DNA of 64,000 bases from Zychaea mexicana (Eukaryota > Mucoromycota > Mucoromycetes > Mucorales > Lichtheimiaceae): assembly GCF_025766255.1 (NCBI RefSeq), contig NW_026516789.1, forward strand, positions 1 to 64,000, written 5' to 3'. The notes under the pieces are model-generated. The model ran no database searches. It was given only the letters and a program-made list of their open reading frames with translations, and was not told where the DNA came from. A program made the position numbers and the translations under genes. Below are positions 12,122 to 23,076 of the stretch, piece after piece (position 1 is the stretch's first letter; every line of letters begins with the position of its first letter).

Positions 12122-13108
12122 GGGCGATGGTCGATCGAGATGAAAACAAGGAAAGAAAAAAGAGTGCTTGTGGGTGTGTGGTAAAAGAGTGTGGGTGGAG
12201 TGAAAGAGAGTGTGTGTATTATTGTTTGTGTAGAGCGGATCGACTGAGAGCGTCTAAAGATCTCTCGCACATGTTCCTCACTTTTATTTGGTGACACCAC
12301 GCATGCTGCTACAATTTCTGTGAGTGCATTAGTATTGGGGCACAATCGGCAGCAGCAGAAGAATGAGATCCCAAAGGATACACACACGCCTTGTGTATGC
12401 GCGATGCGATCATTCAAAAGGGCAATGAAAGCGTCAAGAAGAAGATGCATTATCAGCAGCTTTCTTTACTCTATTCAAAAGGCAAGCCCCCCTCCTTTCC
12501 GCAGGGACCACAGACGGTTACACCCTGTCTCCCTCCTCTCTTCTACTTATATATTACAGCCCAGTATACAGGATAATTAGGACCGACACTTAAAACGGTC
12601 GCACACGAAAAAAAAAAGTCGCCCAGGATGAGATATTAGCCGCCAAATCCCGTCAACAGCGTGCGGAAGGAGAAAAAATTCAGTTGGCTTTTTCTTTGCA
12701 AGGACCTTTGTCTGTTTTCACAACATTATTATTATACCCTTTCGTTCTATCCGCACATCTACTTCTTCCATAGAGGTACGTTTATATCAAATAGAATCCA
12801 CCAATGCCGTTTCTTTTTCGGAGTAATTACGGCGAACATAACAACAATTTTGGTTGACCCTATATTTTTTCTTTTTTCCAAATACATATAGAAACCCACC
12901 TTTGTCCGATCGATACATTTAGAATCAGTGGTGGTACTTTTGTGTTGCTTGGTTCTTTTTCCACGGATCCAAAATATATGCATGAGAGATAGACTTAAGA
13001 AGGAGAGAGAGAGAGAGAGAGAGACAAAGAAGAAGGGGTTGGGGTTCTTAACTGACAAAGCGATTGTTCAGCGGACAATAGAAAAATAAAGACGCTTTTG
13101 CATGGATT
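12122..13108. other. Intergenic, upstream of hypothetical gene; GA repeat
   Basis: The interval holds the promoter and leader of the 711-aa gene (CT/GT-rich, 12125-12260) and an AT-rich stretch leading to a (GA)n microsatellite at about 12998-13023. A short open frame on the plus strand at about 12605-12690 reads like a charged helix (VAQDEILAAKSRQQRAEGEK) between an A10 run and a stop. It has no start or visible exon partner, so it may be a gene fragment. The part nearest 13108 lies just downstream of the Fanzor relic's 3' end, where a guide (omega) RNA would be expected in a live element. Confidence 0.4.
12998..13023. repeat. (GA)n microsatellite
   Basis: A run of about 13 GA dinucleotides, directly visible, in the non-coding strip beyond the Fanzor relic's 3' end. 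Confidence 0.9.
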
Positions 13109-14998
13109 TCAAAGCCGCCTTGAAGGTCTGATAAACTGGGGTGGTCTGCGACCATCTTGCAGGACAGAAGCGATACAGTGACTTTGATTATGAGCGGCAC
13201 TTCCATCTCGATGTTAGTACTTTCCACAAGCGTCACAGAGGAGGACCCGCAAATGTTGTTGTTGTTGTTGCGTCTCAAATAGTGTAACCGCGATTGTTGC
13301 CCATTCTGTGTGCAATTAGGGCAAAATTGCGAGGTGTTGTATTCGTCTAAGCGTACAACGTCAACATTATTTCTTGCTTGGGTGTTGATCATAAGACGAT
13401 TGGCCAGTTTGGTATCCATCGATGCAAGCTCACCCAGTGGGGTTTGTTGTATCATCCCGTCTAAACCAAGGCCTATCATGATGCGGCGATCCGTATTTGT
13501 TCGCAACCTGTCAAGTCTTTTCTGTTGGCGTCTTACTGCTTGTCGATGTCTTCGTGTCAGTTGCAGTTCATCACGAGGCACCCTTCGACCACCCCGATCA
13601 ATTGATCGTGGAGCATGATGTTGTAGTTGTCGTTGCTCCTCCTCGCGCCGACGCTCTTTGCGTTGATTGATGTGGTTAAAACAATCGGCACGAGTAGCTG
13701 CTGTCGCCGATATTCGAGAAAGGTTGAGTGCACGTCCGCATGCATGGTCAAATGCAGAGCTGATTGAAATTCGAGTGTCCCATTGTTTGTGTAGAACAGC
13801 TTTTTGAGAGTTAAAAGTATTTAGTGCCAAACCAGTATTGTTGTTTTGCCATTGTCGAATATACTGTAATGCATTTTGATACGTCGATTTCGTGCTGCCA
13901 AAAGAAAGTCGTGCTTCGAGTTCATGTATTCCTTGTACTTGTTTCCTTCGTTGTAACCAACGTTTATTTTGGCGATTACGGCCATGCAATTCAGATGATG
14001 ATACTGCGAACTGTACACCAGGGTGTGTATCATCACCGAGATGCCCCTCGCCTGGTTCAGGACTAGCCATAACCACGTCTTCCCCTCCGATAGATAGCAC
14101 GCTTTCTGTTTGCAGTGTGGTTACTGAAGCAATGCTGCTGCTGCTGCTGCTGCCGCTGCCGTGATGCTCGCCGGTATGATCAGAGGGTATTACAGGCGTT
14201 GGGCTTCCATATATATCCATTTTCTGACTGTATAGTAGATGTTGCCTCGTTTCTTTCATAGGAAGTCAAAAAAAGGCTGCTGCGTACCGGCGACCAAGAT
14301 CAACGCCAATTACAGCTTGGTAATACAGTGACAGATCAGCGTCTTCCAAAAGACCATGTTCTTCCAAAAATCTACGACGATATTTCCGTATCTCTGGTAA
14401 GAACTTGAACCGCTGTCCCGTATGCCCTTTTGCTTTGTTCCAATCGCGTACTGTGTACGAGAGTTTAACACCATTGGTGTTCAGTTGTGCGAATGTGTAT
14501 CTTGGATGTACATTTCCTTGTATGTCGACTATAGTTTTTGCTAGGTCCTTGCGATAACCAGTGGGCTGAATGTTTACACGCTGTCCAGTTACAAATGCTT
14601 TTTCGCGGATTGACAAAAAACGGTACCGGAGACCAAGCGCCTTGTTTCCACGCAGAAACTCCTCCTTGTAAAACAACGTCATTGTTGTCAAGTTGGAAAT
14701 AAAATCCGAGAATTTCAGCAAAGCTAAACTGCTGACCTGTGGCTGCGACAGCCTGGTTGACGAAACGCTGAAAATATACCGCCCATCTTTTGACAATCAC
14801 GTCAAGAAGTACGATATGATGGCCAAATACATCCTCATTTGGAATCACGACCCCTCTGGCGCCGTACTGTCGTGTGTACTGTGCAAACAAATTCTGGACT
14901 GCATTCTGAATGTCGTAGGGTATACGCTCCAAAGTAAGATGGACTGTTTGGATTAAACGGCGCTGTTCGAGATTTCTTGGCAGATAGTATGACACCAT
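13109..14998 (-). pseudogene. Fanzor (eukaryotic TnpB-like RuvC nuclease), degraded
   Basis: Read on the minus strand, three frames together give a Fanzor/OrfB-type protein of about 630 aa. The N-terminal part (14998 to about 14680) begins MVSYYLPRNLEQRRL. The frame then slips by one near 14675-14685, and the next frame carries the RuvC-I motif VIGVDLGRRYAAAF (Asp codon 14299-14301). An in-frame TGA at 14266-14268 interrupts it, and the same frame continues from 14259 through a Ser-rich and then an Arg/Gln-rich helical region to VVRLDEYNTSQFCPNC (about 13310-13355), the diagnostic first half of the zinc ribbon. A second frameshift within an AAC/CAA repeat (about 13255-13270) leads to LRVLLCDACGKY-stop-HRDGSAAHN (TAA at 13214-13216), the second CxxC and the RuvC-III Asp, then RPPQFIRP. 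TnpB/Fanzor proteins are RNA-guided DNA nucleases carried by transposons. Two frameshifts and two nonsense codons mark this copy as inactive unless spliced or misassembled. No transposon ends were found by eye. Confidence 0.85.
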
Positions 14999-15360
14999 AG
15001 GAGACCTGCTATTAGTTTTTTAGGCATTTGTGATCTAGTAGCGGCACTATAACTATTACAGATATTTATAAATGAGCAAATAGATTTTTATTAAAAAGAA
15101 ACTCTTATGAACTCTTTTTAAATTGGATTGAAAATCCTAGTAGTAATATTTCTGCTAGAAACATAGATGCTTCATACAAATTAAACATAAATTATTGATG
15201 TATAACGTCTAATAGTTTATGTCATAATTAATTCATAAGAGTTAATTCTCCTTTGCTCTCGTTCAACGAAAGCGGCGATTGTGGCTCAGACACACTCATC
15301 CAATCCTTGTATCCGAGTATTGATTTTGTTGACAGTAGCAGATCCGACGATATCGTTATA
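14999..15360. other. AT-rich non-coding stretch
   Basis: Very AT-rich DNA follows the Fanzor start codon. On the minus strand an open frame (15228 to about 15370) ends NESKGELTLMN-stop and might be a further exon of the small gene at 15361-15654, but I could not connect the two by a good splice. Otherwise nothing is seen. Confidence 0.3.
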
Positions 15361-15654
15361 TTAGGGATTTTTGACAAGATACCAAACTTGAGAAAACACA
15401 TACACAGCCAATTCCTTTTGGTTTTTAGGCCAACCATGTGGTATGTCTGCATCGATGTGGTCCAATAGATATTGGTATACATGCTCGTCCTGTAAATTTG
15501 GTTGCTGTTGAAGAACCTCGGCTGCTTCATGGAAAAATTCCATATCATACTGCGATGATTTAATATATACGGCTACTACAGGAAATCATTTTACAATAGC
15601 TTCATACTCTTCTTGACTTCCGCTTGTTGGCTGGTGGAAGTCTGTCGTTATCAT
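15361..15654 (-). CDS. Candidate two-exon small protein, 82 aa
   Basis: Function not recognised. Exons 15654-15595 and 15549-15361 join in phase across a 45-nt GT-AG intron. The junction reads GSQEEYEAI then YDMEFFHEAAEV. The product is acidic and helical, with HVYQYLLDHIDADIPHGWPK and a C-terminal AVYVFSQVWYLVKNP-stop. Residue composition looks protein-like, unlike the surrounding AT-rich DNA. It sits beside the Fanzor relic, so it could be a stray transposon or gene fragment. The 3' end is uncertain because another open frame continues to 15228. Confidence 0.35.
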
Positions 15655-17102
15655 ACGCTCATGATACACTCTATTCGGATGCTGACATGCCATCAAAACA
15701 ATTCACAGCTATATACGCTATTATAGTACGTGTTGTGTACAGGTTTAACGCTGTAAGAGAATCCTGTACACAAATTCTAGCTACATTTATGGTAGCAGCA
15801 GGTGGAAAAATTCGAATATTGGGGTCTGGTCATGATGTATCCATCTCAAACAGGAATATGTCGCTAGTCGTTTTGCCCATCTTCGCTGATTTGACCCCTT
15901 TCCTCGCTATTGCCATGCATTAACTTATCAAGTATATGATTAAGAATAGTATAAGATGCTTGTTTTCATTGCATTATTTTGCTAACCCGATGAACATAAG
16001 CATAAAATGCTTGTTGTGCTACTATTGGCGAATAAGCCAATAAAGTAAACACTAAAACATATATAGTTTGCTAAAGTATAATGCCCTTCTTTTTGTCATC
16101 CCGTATACGGTGACTAACGATTGCAAAAATGTATGTTAAAAAGCTGTACAGTACTTCTATTCTGCTTGAATTACAGTCACTTCGAAAGTATTTCCCTTAT
16201 TTTCGGAATGCTTCCTTGACCAACTCCTCATTGTTTGGATGGTCGAATTAACTGACAAAAAAAGCTTGCAAACAAACAAAACGCATTGAAGCTAAACAGA
16301 ATCGGAACTCCATTGTTTTTACAGCTGTATAATACAATAAAAATATTTGATATACAACAGGAAGACCTGTTGCGATCAACTTTAAAGGACATATATTCAC
16401 ATGTCATCATGCTCAGACAACGCATATTATTGCGCTTGAGGTACATACAATCATTGTCCCGTTGGCGAGTGTTCTTATATCAACCTAGCACACATTTAAT
16501 TTTCGCAAAAAACAGAAATGTTTACATTAAATCTGAGCTGCATCAAGAGCAAAATGAAAGTTTCTGGACAATATAGTATGCTAAGGCCTGCTACCGTCTT
16601 GAGGCTCCTAAACCGTGGAAAAAAAATGTTATGCAACATGTCACATGCCTGCAACGCTTGCTGTCAACGATTTCCTTGTTGACGGTGCCCGCTCGCTACT
16701 AGTGATTCGCCAAGTGATAAGTAAGTGATATCGGCCCTTATATATACCAATGACATATGTACTTTTGCTGTTCAAAAACGAAAGTCTAATTTTCCAGAAT
16801 CCTAGTTTGGATATCTTATTGTAATAGAACCTTTAAAAGATTGTCGCACTACCCGAAAATACAACGGTACATAGTCAAAGGGGATACTAACAAAAATGAT
16901 AGAAACAAAATAAAAACGACTAATCCATACCTCAATAAACGAGGAGGACAGAGATACAACGCCTGTAGTTGGCAGAGATACAATGTCTTAATGAACAGTG
17001 ATGAGGTAGTACAAAAGTAGATCAAAAGGTTTAAAACCGATGATAAACGACTTCGACGAAATTCGCGCCGAGAGATAGAGATGCAGGGAAGAAAGGGATT
17101 GT
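15655..17102. other. AT-rich gene-poor stretch
   Basis: About 1.45 kb of AT-rich sequence with only weak open frames on both strands. The longest, on plus at 16286-16576, has no recognisable motif, and I do not support it as a gene. Confidence 0.4.
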
Positions 17103-17327
17103 TTATTGATGATTTGCCTTTAGCACATTGAATAGAAGGACCAGCTGATCCTGTGTTGAACCGAGGCCGACAACCCAACGTCCGTCTTCTGCAGTTATTT
17201 TTGTAACGAGCATGTATAGTGACCTCGTTCGCTTAATAAAATCGGACGCGAAGGTCCTCCACCAAAGAAAATTCACCTCGTTCGAAAATTGCAAGCAGAT
17301 ACAGTAGTCAAACTTCCATTCTTCCAT
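17103..17327 (-). CDS. Weak candidate ORF, 74 aa
   Basis: A single open frame from ATG at 17327 to a stop at 17103 encodes MEEWKFDYCICLQFSNEV, then a Trp/Phe-rich middle and a C-terminus GLGSTQDQLVLLFNVLKANHQ. The composition is plausible for a protein, but there is no known motif and no exon partner. It lies in gene-poor DNA 0.9 kb upstream of IDH1, so it may be a relic or chance. Confidence 0.2.
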   Translation of the reverse strand: MEEWKFDYCICLQFSNEVNFLWWRTFASDFIKRTRSLYMLVTKITAEDGRWVVGLGSTQDQLVLLFNVLKANHQ

Positions 17328-18253
17328 TGTCCACTTTGCACGCGCACTTTGGACCGGCCAGATTGCTTAATAAATCGATAAACGATTACTTTTGTCACTC
17401 CATGACTGATTGACTTTTTTGAGGATCATCAGAAGGTCACCCACATCAGTGATATTTTAGTGCCAGTTGCAATATTTTACCAGCTGTGATAAAACGGAAA
17501 GTTTGGGGCTCATCATTGATATCAATAGTGACATGAGGGAATCATATAGTATACTTGTGCTTCCTTATTGCTGAACTCTGTATATACATAGTATGCCATA
17601 TGAATAACTTTCTTGCTGAGTATATCCTTGACGCAATACTATCTGATACATCAGTGATAGATTCAACGATATATTATTAGTGATGGGACATCCGGTTTCC
17701 GAAGATCATGCGATAAACTACTGAAAGACCCCTGTTGAAAAGAAATCGATCTTCATCACCGGCATCCATCTTCTTCTTTCTTCACTATATTCGTTCCAAA
17801 TATGCCTATCATTCAATCCTCTCCTCGTCATCACCACATTTATTATGTTGTGTGTCCTCTTTCCGTTGGCGGCCTTACTTCTCCTCTTCTTTTTTCATCC
17901 TTCTCTTGTTTCATGTACAACAAAGGTTGATGGCATCCGAAATAGCAAAGGGACTCGTTGTTCAAAGAGTTAAGTCCTCCCAAAGTTCTTATACTCTCTT
18001 GTTTATCGTATTTTTTTGTGATTACTAATGGTGTCAGGCTACACTTGATCAACATAAACTTATAACACCATGTTTGACAAATGGTGTGGGTTTGAAATGG
18101 CTCGAGCTCGGAAGACGTAAGTATCATTTCATGTGTTGTTGTGTGGCTGGTGCGTGACAGGAAAAATACAGTACGCTGACGGGTTATTATTTTAATCCTA
18201 CCCGAGCCAGCGTTTTCCCGTTTCTTCTTTGTTTACCCGCACAAAACTTCACA
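17328..18253. promoter_or_regulatory. Upstream region of IDH1
   Basis: A non-coding interval of 926 nt ends in a pyrimidine-rich leader (about 18195-18253) directly before the IDH1 start codon. A CT-rich segment at about 17755-17930 yields open frames that look like low-complexity artefacts. No regulatory motif was identified. Confidence 0.4.
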
Positions 18254-20170
18254 ATGTTCAGCAAAGTCATTGCCAGACCCGCCACCCTGAACACTATCTC
18301 GGCCCTCAAGCAGGTAAGCTATTCTCCTGGTGGTGGTAGTGGCAGCTACTGCTATTAAACCCTAAACTGTGCTAATTCATTGGAATCTGTCGTTTAAAAT
18401 AGAATGCCGTCCGTTCGTTTGCCTCGCAGACCGGCACTGCCATTCCCACCCCTGCACCTGCCGAGCAAAAGAACGTAAGTCAATCTTGTCAATGTAGTAT
18501 GAGAAACAACACAGCGCGTTACGCCTTCTCTTCCAACCAAAGGCTAACCACCCTCGTTGCCTGCCTTTGCTTCCTCTTCTACCTTTTAGATTTTCCCCAA
18601 AAAGTACGGCGGCAAGTACACTGTCACCTTGATTCCCGGTGACGGCATTGGCCAAGAGATGTCCGTGTCCTTGAAGGACGTGTTCAAGGCTGCCGACGCT
18701 CCCATCGAGTTCGAGCAATACGACGTTTCTGGCTTGACCTCGGAAGACGAGGCCCTCTTCCAAGAGTCGCTTGCCTCGCTTCGTCGCAACAAGGTTGGTA
18801 TCAAGGGTACCCTGTTCACTCCGACCTCCAAGCTCGGCCACAAGTCTTTCAACGTGACCATGCGTAAGGACTTGGACATGTATGCCTCGTTGTCGCTCTG
18901 CAAGAACATTCCGGGCGTCCCCTCCCGTTTGAGCGATGTTGACATTGCCATCATCCGTGAGAACACCGAGGGTGAATACTCTGGTTTGGAACATCAGGTT
19001 AGTTATATCAGTAGCTTGCTTAAACGGGAAAACGAGATGGAAGGGGAAAAATAACTAGTTGTTCTTGATGTAGTCTGTTCCTGGCGTCGTTGAGTCGCTC
19101 AAGATCATTACCCGCGTAAAGACTGAGCGCATTGCTCGCTTCGCTTTCGACTTTGCTTTGAAGAACAACCGCAAGAAGGTCACTGCCGTTCACAAGGCTA
19201 ACATCATGTAAGAGAAAAGCGATGGTAGGATCTCAGGTGGTGCTTGTGGAGGACATGTGCTAACTGGATGGAGATGGACGAAAATAGGAAGTTGGCGGAT
19301 GGTCTTTTCTTGCGCACCTGCCGTGACGTTGCCAAGGAATACGAGCACCATGGCATCCAGTTCAACGACATGATTGTCGACAACACAGGCAAGTTGATCA
19401 TCTCGCTTTGTTTGTTTAAAGTGTAATATGGATACTAATATCTAACTGCCTGGTTTCTCAAATACAGCCATGCAGCTCGTCTCCCGACCACAGCAATTCG
19501 ACGTCATGGTCATGCCCAACTTGTACGGTAGCATTGTCTCCAACGTCGTAAGTATCGCTCATAGTCAGAATAGTCAGAGGATGGATTGTTAAGCACTGCT
19601 ACTTGGTACTGATTACAACGGATAACTTGGTAGGGCGCTGGTTTGATTGGTGGCCCTGGCTTGATTCCTGGCTGCAACATTGGTCGCGAATACGCAATGT
19701 TCGAGCCCGTAAGTTTCTATATTTTTTTTTCTTTCATGGGGGAAGGGAGTAGAAAGTTTAAGCCAGGACTAAAACCGACCCTTGTTTATAATTTTGGGAT
19801 GATTATGTCAACAGGGCTGTCGCCACGTGGGTCTTGACTTGCAGAACAAGAACGCTGCCAACCCCACTGCCATGCTTCTCTCGTCCGTCATGATGTTGAG
19901 ACACCTCAACTTGGATGAGTATGCCAACAGAATCTCCAGTGCTGTCTACGACACCATCCAGTCCAACACCGTAAGTCTCTCTTTTTCTTTATATTTGAAA
20001 CCATAATTTTTTTTCTGACTTTTTTTCCCGCGTGTGACACTATGCGTTATTTGGCGCGTCTTTCTTTTCTTTTTTGGGGTGGACGGCTGATGGTATAGGC
20101 GAGAACTGTTGATATGGGTGGTAACAGCAGCCTCAAGGACTTCACTGCCGCTGTCATCAACAAGCTGTAA
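18254..20170 (+). CDS. IDH1: NAD-dependent isocitrate dehydrogenase, subunit 1, mitochondrial
   Basis: Subunit of the mitochondrial NAD-IDH hetero-octamer of the TCA cycle (isocitrate to 2-oxoglutarate). Nine exons: 18254-18313, 18403-18474, 18590-18997, 19074-19207, 19288-19388, 19468-19547, 19634-19708, 19815-19970, 20099-20170; 385 aa. A mitochondrial presequence ([20 protein letters not shown]) precedes [21 protein letters not shown]. Other family segments are [49 protein letters not shown] and [20 protein letters not shown]. The [18 protein letters not shown] segment fits the regulatory Idh1 type rather than the catalytic Idh2 type; that assignment is from memory of the family. Intron 5 uses a GC-AG pair (GCAAGT donor), needed to read DNTAMQ. 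The gene is convergent with the Vps3844 gene. Confidence 0.95.
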
Positions 20171-20661
20171 ATATAATTTAAGCCATGCTTAAAGCCAAAA
20201 CTCTCTTCCTCTCTCTCTCTTCTTTATTATCTCGACCCTTTTTTCCATACCCATTAAACATAGTGGGGTGAACATCATATTTCTCTTTTTTCTCCTCAAT
20301 GTGTGTAACCTGCGTATCAAATATCGCTGAGGGAAAAAAAAGCCTTAACAATCATCTAGACAAAGTGTGTGCAATTTCTTAGAATCAAACAAAAACATAA
20401 TAAAAAAAGGAAGATAACACTGTGTTATCGTTTTCTTTTATATTCCGTTTTGCTGTGGCAGTAGCTGTCACTGCCACCAAACAAACGTCCCGGGAAGACG
20501 ACTGGACCCAGCGGACTCACGCAATCCCACGGCATTTGATTGGATATGGTATAACAGAAGGGAGCAACTTTAATTCAGATAACACACTTTTTTTTTCTTG
20601 TCTCTGGATAATACAGTACTGTGTACATAGACCACATCAGTCGTGTGCACTTTAATCTTTT
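20171..20661. terminator. 3' region between convergent IDH1 and Vps3844 genes
   Basis: This 491-nt stretch between two stop codons is AT-rich, with poly-T and poly-A runs and AATAAAA-like sequence at about 20398-20408. It is likely to contain both polyadenylation sites. No coding exon is supported. Confidence 0.5.
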
Positions 20662-22399
20662 CTAGTCCTGCTTTGGCAAGGACTGAGGCACCATCATGAC
20701 ACCCTCACTGTCCGAGCCTCCGCCGCTCTGGTAAACAAACATCAGCGAGCCCGTCGTCAAGATGATCAGGGCGACGCCTGTCCAGAACAACAGCTGGAAG
20801 TCGGCAACCACATTCTCAACCTCGCATGCTTCGCCCTGGAAAGAAGCAGCCTTGCACTGGCACGAATAGCAATCGTTGCTGTCAGCAACACACGATCCAC
20901 GGCCCGTGCAGCCCGAGGTGCCGTTGATGCAGTCGTCCTCGGTCTTGTAGCAGACATCAGTTTCGGGAAGAGCACGCTTGCGGAAAACAGCATGCTTGGC
21001 AGGAGTAAGAACAACAGACACAAGCGCACGTCGCTTCTCGCCTTCAAGGAATTCGGGTATCACGGTCTTTGAACCCAAGGTGGGTTTTTTTTTACGTTAA
21101 CACAAGTTCATATAGGAATCGCCTCCCTACACCCCACTCGTGCTTCTCAAGGATCTCTAAACCAGCATTACCTTTTGGAAGAGTTCATTCAGGATACGCT
21201 CACCCTCGGTATATTGCGTCGACTTTACACCATATTCCTTTGCCAAAGTCTACCCGAAAACAAGACTATGTCAGATTCATTATCACTCCACCAGGCATCC
21301 TCTCCCTTTTCTTTTCGTCGTTTCAAACGTATTTGTACCTTTAATCCTCTAACACGGATCGTGGAGAAAGCGTTTGATTTGGCATCAGCAACGATGCTCT
21401 TCAAATGCATGACTTCGGTAGCAAACGACTTGTCTGCCTAATTGTTGTTTTTATGATTTGAGACGTTTCCTATCTTGTAGCAGATTCTACTTGTTGATGG
21501 TGTCTTCTTATTTTTACCTTTTCGTCCAAATCAAATACATCGCCAAACGCTTCTTTGAATTGTTCAATAAGTTCTTCTTCAGATGATGATGATGAAGCGT
21601 GCTTGAGTGCTGTAGCAGATCGGCCGCTAGCAGAGACAGATTCGACGTTATCCTTGGCCACATCCTTGAACGCATGAGCATGATTCTCAGATACATAGAA
21701 TGCGGGATCAGGCAAGATGGCTATGATTAATCATGTTAAGAATACATCGTTCATTTAACCATTCAATGCCGGTTTTACTTCGTTATTCGTAGTCCATTCC
21801 ATTCATAGAACCGTTGCCGTTGTTGGAGGAGGTTGCCATATAACTTTTTCTGTTATACGGTATAATATAAAACGTCAAAAACAAAAGCAATTTTTTTGTT
21901 ACCTTCAGGTTGCTCGACGCCAGATACGATAACATACAAGATACTATCAAGCTTGGGTTCAAACACGTCATCTTGTTCATGGCATAGCCATGCATCGCGG
22001 TTGTTCCATACACCACGCACAGATTCGAATGTTTGTTGTTGGTACGCATCTTTCCATTGCATAACGGGGTGTGTGTCAGCAGTATCAGTCAATTGTGACA
22101 TGACCACGGAATAAGCATCCAAAGAAATTGTGGGTTTGTCAATGGGTCCCAAAGGTTGGTCATTGCTGGACGCCATGTACACGGCGGACCGTGCTATTTC
22201 AGAAAGAAAAAATAACACGGTTTTGTCGTCATGAGTTATGCTTTTCCACCTTCTTTTTTGAATTTACGTAAACTGACGGGGAAAACTGGCCAAAGAAAGA
22301 AAGAAAAGGGGGCACGGTGCTTTGAAATTTACCCATCACGGTGGTGCCAGCAGAGAGTATACTAAGAACGAGGCCGCTTAATTTCACTGGTGCTTTCAT
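20662..22399 (-). CDS. Vps3844/DUF3844 family secretory-pathway membrane protein
   Basis: Six exons: 22399-22333, 22193-21903, 21720-21518, 21437-21339, 21249-21172, 21066-20662; 380 aa. The N-terminus (MKAPVKLSGLVLSILSAGTT) is a signal peptide. The C-terminal third has the Cys-rich EGF-like module typical of fungal Vps3844/DUF3844: VCYKTEDDCINGTSGCTGRG, SCVADSNDCYSCQCKAASFQ and GEACE. A single transmembrane helix follows (LLFWTGVALIILTTGSLMFVY), then a short acidic cytosolic tail ending SLPKQD. The luminal middle contains an acidic Ser-rich stretch (SSSSSEEELIEQFKEAFGDV). The family is named for vacuolar sorting, but its biochemical role is unknown. An alternative exon at about 21780-21850 was rejected on phase. 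Confidence 0.88.
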
Positions 22400-22937
22400 G
22401 TTGAAGCTCGTTCGGTGGGTTTGGAATGAAAAGTAAAATATAGGACCCGAGAAAACAAGAGACTTGAACACGTTACAGTGAAGGGGTTGAAGGCGAACTT
22501 ACTCTAGGTGTTTCATCAATTTTCAATGACCGCGCATACACGTATCTGAGATACTGTACGCCCACATTTCGTCCGAACCGATGAAATATTGATCAGACAA
22601 GACGCTTTGAAGATGGATTAATGTATTGCTATGGTGTCGGTGCTAACTATGTAATTAGCACTAAATTAATTGGTAGGAAAGAAAAGTTAGCACACCAGCC
22701 ATCCAATCAAGTAACTATGTTACTGCTTCTTATCATTATTAACTGGGACAAGCTGAGGCAATATAGCAATGTAATCTCGAAACATTGTTTGAAGTAAAAA
22801 GGTTGAAGAGTCTAAGTCTTCAGACCAGACCGGGTAGCACATAAATGATAACCTATGACGTAAAGACCCGTAATGCAGAATCTGGGTATGCTCTCTTCGC
22901 AGCTCCTTCCCTTTATTTAATAATTCGTCAAGAAGGG
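22400..22937. promoter_or_regulatory. Upstream region of Vps3844 gene
   Basis: Non-coding, with no long open frame. It includes the gene's leader and a patch of GAAAG-type repeats. Nothing further is recognised before the inverted repeat copy that starts near 22938. Confidence 0.4.
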
Positions 22938-23076
22938 ATCTACTTTAGACACATTGTGCCGACGCACACCGGTTCCAGTTGCTCCACCTCTGTTATGTAT
23001 TGCAGCGTTAAGAATGTGTGCCCCCAAATGATAGCTCTACATATTGCATAATTGGATTTACTTACATTAGATATGA
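22938..23076 (+). repeat. Diverged inverted repeat, copy A
   Basis: About 140 bp that aligns by eye, at roughly 75% identity with small indels, to the reverse complement of 23900-24032. Shared landmarks are GACACATT, ACCGACGCACA or CCGACGCACA, TTGCTCCAC, TATTGCAG, TACATATTGCA and TTTACATTAGAT. It could be one end of an old non-autonomous element or one of two oppositely inserted copies. Confidence 0.6.

Noticed and set aside
18377..18994. 205-codon open frame on the minus strand
   Set aside because: Antisense to IDH1 exons 2-3, whose protein is unmistakable.
21780..21855. Extra exon in the Vps3844 gene
   Set aside because: The open patch has a good acceptor but no donor in the phase required by the next exon. 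Skipping it joins EQPE to AILPDPAFYV in phase.
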